A stretch of 64,000 nt of DNA, from NCBI GenBank assembly GCA_003342895.1, contig PTFA01000085.1:2136897-2200896 (forward strand). The letters run 5' to 3'. The stretch is from Casuarius casuarius (taxonomy: Eukaryota > Chordata > Aves > Casuariiformes > Casuariidae). Of the stretch, positions 59,290-64,000 are shown piece by piece; positions within the stretch are counted from its first letter, which is position 1; every line of letters begins with the position of its first letter. The notes beneath the pieces were generated by a model. That model was not told the DNA's origin and ran no database searches. It saw only the letters and a program-made list of their open reading frames with translations. The translations under genes and the position numbers were made by a program.

Positions 59290-59480
59290 CCTCGATACCA
59301 TTTGGCCCCTGCTAGCATTGGCTGAAAGCTGCTGTTAAAATTAGCTGATTGCTATCTGGTTCTAAGTAGGCAGGAGACCACATCACAACAATCTCTACCT
59401 TTGGCATTCCCTGGCACTGCCAAATGTCCACAGGGAGGCCAAGGGCCAAATAAGCATTTTGCTTATCTTTGTCCAAAAAT
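59290..59480. promoter_or_regulatory. Motif-rich stretch with NFI-type half-site palindrome
   Basis: TTTGGCATTCCCTGGCAC is followed by TGCCAAA, so NFI-type TTTGGCA and TGCCAAA half sites face each other across 11 bases at 59400-59424, wider than the usual NFI spacing. GTTAAAATTAGCTGATTGC lies just upstream. Possible enhancer; unproven. Confidence 0.22.
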
Positions 59481-59521
59481 ATCCTGGAGTAGGTCCTGAC
59501 TGGGAATAAATTTGATTGTTT

Positions 59522-59535
59522 TGTGTGTGTGTGTG
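59522..59535. repeat. (TG)7 microsatellite
   Basis: Seven TG units. Too short to be strongly polymorphic. Confidence 0.9.
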
Positions 59536-59876
59536 GTGCAGTGTTCTATGGTAATAAGTGAAGTCTGGCCAGACCTAGTAGGTTAGCTGCTGACAAAAAT
59601 GTACACTTTGCTAAAGCAGAGACAGTTAAGTTCTCAGGATCTTCCCACCAGAAAGGTGAACGTTCAGATCGGATTATAAGGATGAGTATTCAGTAAGAAG
59701 GTTGACTGTCTTCCAGAAATAATCTCGCTACCTTGTAGGCCCATATAATGTATTTTGACAGTATAATTACTCATTTTCTTGAGCTGTATACACTCAGTGT
59801 GATTGAAATGGAATAATTGCTGGAGACCAAATGTTACGATAGCCCTATTTACTAACAGAAAATTTGCTTTTTCCAG

Positions 59877-59978
59877 AGCCAGATTCGCGCAGCCTAAATC
59901 CCCTGTGCTGGCGTTTCCTTTTGGCTAGGCACCTCTGAAGACTTCTACCGAGTTTCCTAGGTCATCAGTCATAAGCAG
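59877..59978 (+). ncRNA. Candidate spliced exon, non-coding
   Basis: A strong acceptor (AAATTTGCTTTTTCCAG) ends at 59876, and a donor (CAG then GTAGGT) follows 59978, giving 102 bases. Although divisible by three, each frame is closed by a stop, so a coding role is excluded. DNA just upstream (59700-59870) has enhancer-like A+T-rich words such as AGTATAATTACTC and GGAATAATTGC. Confidence 0.13.
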
Positions 59979-60754
59979 GTAGGTTGAATTTTGGCCGCGT
60001 GCGTGTGGGCGTGTTTTCCTACATCCTGTCCAAATTCAAATTGAAGCCTCGATGTGTGACACCTGAGCACTTCCTCAAAACAAAAACTAACTCCTAGCAG
60101 GAGAGGAGTGTGCACATGTACGGCCCCAAAACTTCTGCTGATTCACTTACCGGAGCTGCTTTTTCTTTTCCAGCTTTCTGTGCGGCAGCGGTGCTACTGC
60201 TGTACATTCCCCGCTGTGAACGCTGCCAAACGATTTCAGGACATTCCTAAAACACTTTCAGTTTTCCCACTTGCAGCCCAGAGGAGGGAAATAGCTGTCT
60301 GCCCTGATATGTCTCTACAGCATCTCCCTCCGTACTGNTGTACGAGGGGCTGGACATCAGCAATATCCTCAGGTTTCTTGGCTGCTTTTTCATTCCTGCT
60401 CAATTCTACTATTCACTGTCATCATACGTAGCTGTACCAGCATGGTTAGTACCATAAATCTGTTAAGGGTTTGATAATGGTAGCTCTTCTTTGTTCTGCC
60501 AAAAAAAAAAAGAAATCCCCTACCAAATTGCAAAGCTATACTGCAGTACAGCTTGTAGTCATGTAGGCGCAGCAGTAGATGTTATGATGATGGTGTATTT
60601 ATCTATATATAACTCAAAGCACTGGCAAATGAGCTGCTTAACGAGGATGGAATTAGGTCTTTTGAAGGCACGGTCCTTCCTAGCATGCACCACAGTGGGC
60701 ATTTCTACAACTTTTTTCTCACCTTGCATTCAGCAGGACTGGGTCTGGTATCAG
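59979..60754. other. Non-coding DNA, no gene recognised
   Basis: A plus frame of 107 codons at 60108-60431 is Leu/Ser-rich with no domain. Nothing else is supported. Confidence 0.55.
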
Positions 60755-60833
60755 TTGCCATAGTGTAAATCAGGAGGAAATGCACTGAATTTAATGCCAT
60801 TTCTGTACCAGTGTAGGGCTATGATTGGGACCT
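60755..60833 (+). mobile_element. Old amniote interspersed repeat fragment
   Basis: TAGTGTAAATCAGGAGGAAA, then TGCACTGAATTTAATGCC and CTGTACCAGTGTAGGGC match in order the widespread amniote repeat 'gtgtaaatcaggagtaactccactgaagtcaatgg...acaccagtgtaaaactgg' (from memory). Decayed copy; the family name is not claimed. Confidence 0.6.
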
Positions 60834-61463
60834 TTCACCGGGAGAGTCATTTCCTCTCAGATTTGTTCATTCACAATTCTTTTCAGTTTCGTGTTTGGGC
60901 ATATTAGATGTTAGTCTCTTTTCTTTTTTTCACATTACATTTTACTTGCCCTTTACTACTACTTGTCCTCTTCAGTTTTCTTTTCTCTTCCACAATAGCA
61001 TGCTTTAAATTGAGGTGGATTGTGTGTCTTTTTGAAAGACTCTTTTTTTTTTTCAAACACCAGATTTACTGTAGTCAAATGCAAATAAGTGACTTCAACA
61101 GAGGTTTCACTGGGTGGAATATAAATCCACCATAAAATACCAGCAATTGGTTTTAAATGATCTATTTATTTTGGGGGGGCTAAGACTTTCTGAAGCTATA
61201 AAAAGAAAGATGTGGGAAAACATGTTACCAAAGGTGGTCTTTTTTTGCCTCGCTATTACCTTGGCTCTTGTTTATTTTTCCAGAGAATGAAATTAGGATT
61301 TCATAACTACCAGCTAAATCAAACCTCTTGGTTTAAAAAGGAAACACAATGCAAAACCTGGAGAGATGTAATTTTGCTCAGCTGAAAAGTAATGAATAAC
61401 AGTAGTGTAATAAGGGTGAAAAGAGTCTTACAAAAAAGACGTTCCCAGAGATATTTTAAGACC

Positions 61464-61487
61464 TTAGGTCATGAGTTAGGTCATGAG
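61464..61487. repeat. 12-bp tandem duplication containing two AGGTCA half sites
   Basis: TTAGGTCATGAG is repeated exactly once, placing two nuclear-receptor-type AGGTCA words in direct orientation with a 6-base gap. Direct repeats with this spacing are less commonly used than spacings of one to five, so function is doubtful. Confidence 0.9.
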
Positions 61488-62410
61488 CTCCTTAGCACTT
61501 GGTGCGGCATCCGAGCAGACCCTTGGGTTATAGATCAGGACAGGTGCAGAAGAGTGTCCTATAAATACTTTTTCCCTTAAGGAGCTCACAGGCTGCAGAG
61601 AGTTGCCTTCTGGAATGACAAATCAGACAGAAACATGTTAGTTCTGAAGGGGGAAATTATTTTAATAAGTTCAGAAGAATTCGANGGTTTATTTTCCAAC
61701 ATGTCATCTCCTAGTTTTTCAATTTAAAAGTTAAGACGTTCTTCATCTTAAAAATGTTACGGAAAATCTTTTACAGGGGTACAGCATGTATTTATTAAGC
61801 GTGACCGGCACGTTGAGGGGTATTTCTGTACCCATTCGCTGCCTCCTGGGCTGCGCAGAGAACTGACTGTCAGGATTGCGACCTTCTATTTTAAGCCCTG
61901 CCGTTGCCTTAAGGCTTGAGCAGTGTCCTCAGGGGGAGTTTTGCCATTTAGACACATCTCCCAGAAATATTGTCCATCGGCTCATTTTGTGCAAGGCTCT
62001 CTGAGATCCTTACAGGATAAAATACACTAACTGTGATGGTAAAACCTACCTAATTTCAACAGGACCTATTGTTTTACTTGTTTTCCAGGTGAATACGGAT
62101 GTTTCCAGTCTCTCATTTCTTGATGTTATGCCACACTTCTGCTGCTCCCTTTGTCCAAAATGGACCTTCCAGCTTTACAAGGGCTGCAGATGTCTCAGAG
62201 ACCTTTGTGAAGTGAGTTTGTAATTTTATTTACATTTGCCTCCTTATGAGTGAACACTCCATTTCTCCACAGAGGAAGCATACAGGGCTGTGAGCTCACT
62301 CTGACTGACCTAATTTGAATCCTTAATCATCTTTTAAGATGACTGTTTTCAGAGAACTGGCAGAACCAGTTGGAGTATGAAGTTAGGTGTCATTTCCTGC
62401 CTATTCCATT

Positions 62411-62436
62411 TAAAAAAAAAAAAAGAAAAAAAAAGC
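62411..62436. repeat. A-rich low-complexity run
   Basis: A13, then G, then A9, following CATTT. A retroposon tail is possible, but no body was recognised upstream. Confidence 0.9.
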
Positions 62437-64000
62437 AATTCCTTGCCAGGAAGGGTATGTTTGAAGTCTGTCCCAGTTACTGCCTCCACCTGCCCTGCTG
62501 GCTGTTCTCAGAACCAGCAGTGCGGACAGCCTCTGACCAGTCCGACCCGTGCACACGGAGCAGGTCCTCCTCAAGGCATGTTCTGCCCCTGCCNGTGGAT
62601 ATGTGGCGTGACAGAAGCATCATGATACCGACAGGTTCCAGCCCATCCTGGGAAACAATACCATGGCGTCATTAACCCCAAAGTGCCACATCACCTATTC
62701 TCAGGAGGAAGGGGGCAGTTCGAAACACATACATTTCTCTGGTTCCTTTTGTTGGCTGGCTGGATTTTTAAAGGGCCCGATTAAATTACCAGAATTCAAA
62801 GTGAGTGCAGTAGGTATTTCCTTTTAATATTAACCTCCGTTGTTTCCCCAGAAGCAAGTAAAACTGCTGTTAGGGAGTTCCTGCACCACTTGCTGCTGGG
62901 AGAGATGAGACACCCACTGTGATGCGGGGAAAAAAAAGAACAGAACTAACAAGTTCTATTGCAGAATTGATATTATCTCAAAGAATCAAAGTTTGTGCTG
63001 CCTTCTCTTTTTTCAGCATACAAAATTAATTTGTAAACAGTCTTTCTTCGAGTATCAATTAAAGAGGGAGAGACTACACAGGCTCCTTGATTTCCAAGCC
63101 TATCTTTCTTAGCCAGCTGGAAGGGAACTTTCCATGCAGTTGAAGCTGCTAATGAAAGGTAAGATGAGCATGTTTACACGTGTTTGTACTTTACATATTC
63201 TACCAGAAAAAAACTATTNAAATCACCATTAAAATTCAGCTGCATGGATGCAGGGTTGTCTTGATATAAACACAGCTTATTAATCACACATTTTCATGTC
63301 AATGGAACCTCAAGATTTAATTTTTCTGTGGAGGTGATGGCATCCTCCAGGTATTTTTTTAAACTTTGAGTTCCTTTCCTCCCTGCATGCCTTATACTTT
63401 CTCATGTGTCCCAGAGGTCTCCTGTCATTCTTTAGAAAAATGGAGCCGCACAGGAATTCTTTAAGAGCCTATCAGCACCACTCCCAAATTAGCCAGACAG
63501 GATACTGTTTGTTTAATTTCGCAAGACATTTGCTTTACCCAAAGGCAAAAGCGCTACCTCACAGAATTCCCAGCCATGAGGCTCTACACTTTTTAAGGAT
63601 TTTTTTTTTTTTTTGTGGCAGAGGAGTAAGTTATCCTAACCGAGGCACAAAACATATTGATGCATTTCATAATGCAACCAGGTTGTTGAATACAATATAA
63701 TTAGATGTCTTTTAAACACTTTACTATACTCACTTAAGAAAGGCCCTAATCTGCTCTAATTGGCTTCACAGTAACTGCAAAGAGAAAAATTGGCTGCAAA
63801 TAAATCTGCAGGCTTTTGCAATAGNCCATTGTCTGATGTTTCTAAACAGTCCATGCCAGTGCGTTGCTGTTCGTATTTTGATGGGTCTAAATAGTATTTT
63901 CTTAGGACCTGATAGATACAGATGAATTAATATTGTCTGTATAGAGGAGAAAGAATTTCACTCTCTAGAAAGGTTTTACATACTATTTTTTATTACTGTT

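Larger units (their letters stand above)
60834..64000. other. Non-coding DNA to the end of the window
   Basis: Pyrimidine-rich stretches (about 60914-60990 and 61044-61055), an A-rich run at 62411-62436 and a T-run at 63601-63615 are simple sequence. A 12-base tandem duplication is listed separately. A short acceptor/donor pair (TATCTTTCTTAG and AAAG then GTAAGA) brackets 63113-63158 on plus, too short and isolated to call. No gene is supported. Confidence 0.55.

Noticed and set aside
63113..63158. 46-base acceptor/donor bracket
   Set aside because: Very short and isolated. No frame or conservation evidence.
1..64000. CRISPR arrays, bacterial operons, tRNA/rRNA genes, viral integrations
   Set aside because: No regularly spaced repeats with unique spacers, no tRNA cloverleaf pattern, no rRNA core words and no viral or transposase protein motif were found on either strand.

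Overview
The window reads as nuclear DNA of an amniote, most likely a bird, with a crocodilian as the alternative. The evidence is moderate GC content with isolated CpG-rich islands, long stop-rich stretches in all frames, no bacterial-type gene packing, and heavily decayed copies of amniote SINEs and an old LINE-like repeat. I see no recognisable young CR1 or retroviral LTR. About 80 single N bases are scattered through it with no N runs. They look like masked ambiguous or heterozygous calls, not assembly gaps.

I found no protein-coding gene that I can name. The open frames are short, overlap on both strands and lack family motifs, so I treat them as chance frames. The sequence is best described as intergenic or intronic DNA. 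No tRNA, rRNA, known microRNA, CRISPR array or complete transposon was recognised.

Layout: 1-5.7 kb is plain non-coding DNA with one MIR-type relic. 5.7-8.4 kb is A+T-rich with homeobox-type motifs and two stretches that look like conserved non-coding elements. 8.5-11.8 kb is the most gene-like part: a chain of CpG-rich segments with a good CTCF-type site, YY1 and NRF1-type motifs, and strong splice sites pointing both ways. On the minus strand there is a first-exon candidate with a Kozak-like ATG and a GTAAGT donor at 10087. On the plus strand, exon candidates lie at 11327-11404 and 12141-12308. This could be a divergent promoter for unannotated transcripts, possibly long non-coding RNAs. 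12.3-46 kb is non-coding, with short tandem duplications, further enhancer-like blocks (about 16.6, 26.1 and 36.7 kb) and one isolated exon-like open frame on the minus strand at 24.2-24.5 kb. 46.5-61 kb holds most of the recognisable old retroposon relics, a pure TTCC microsatellite, an AT microsatellite and a CpG-rich block at 57.2 kb that runs into another enhancer-like stretch. 61-64 kb is unremarkable.

If the window has a job, it is more likely regulatory than coding: a CpG-island promoter region plus several candidate distal enhancers in a gene-poor stretch. All enhancer and exon calls come from reading base composition, motifs and splice consensus. They are hypotheses until aligned to other genomes or to RNA data.
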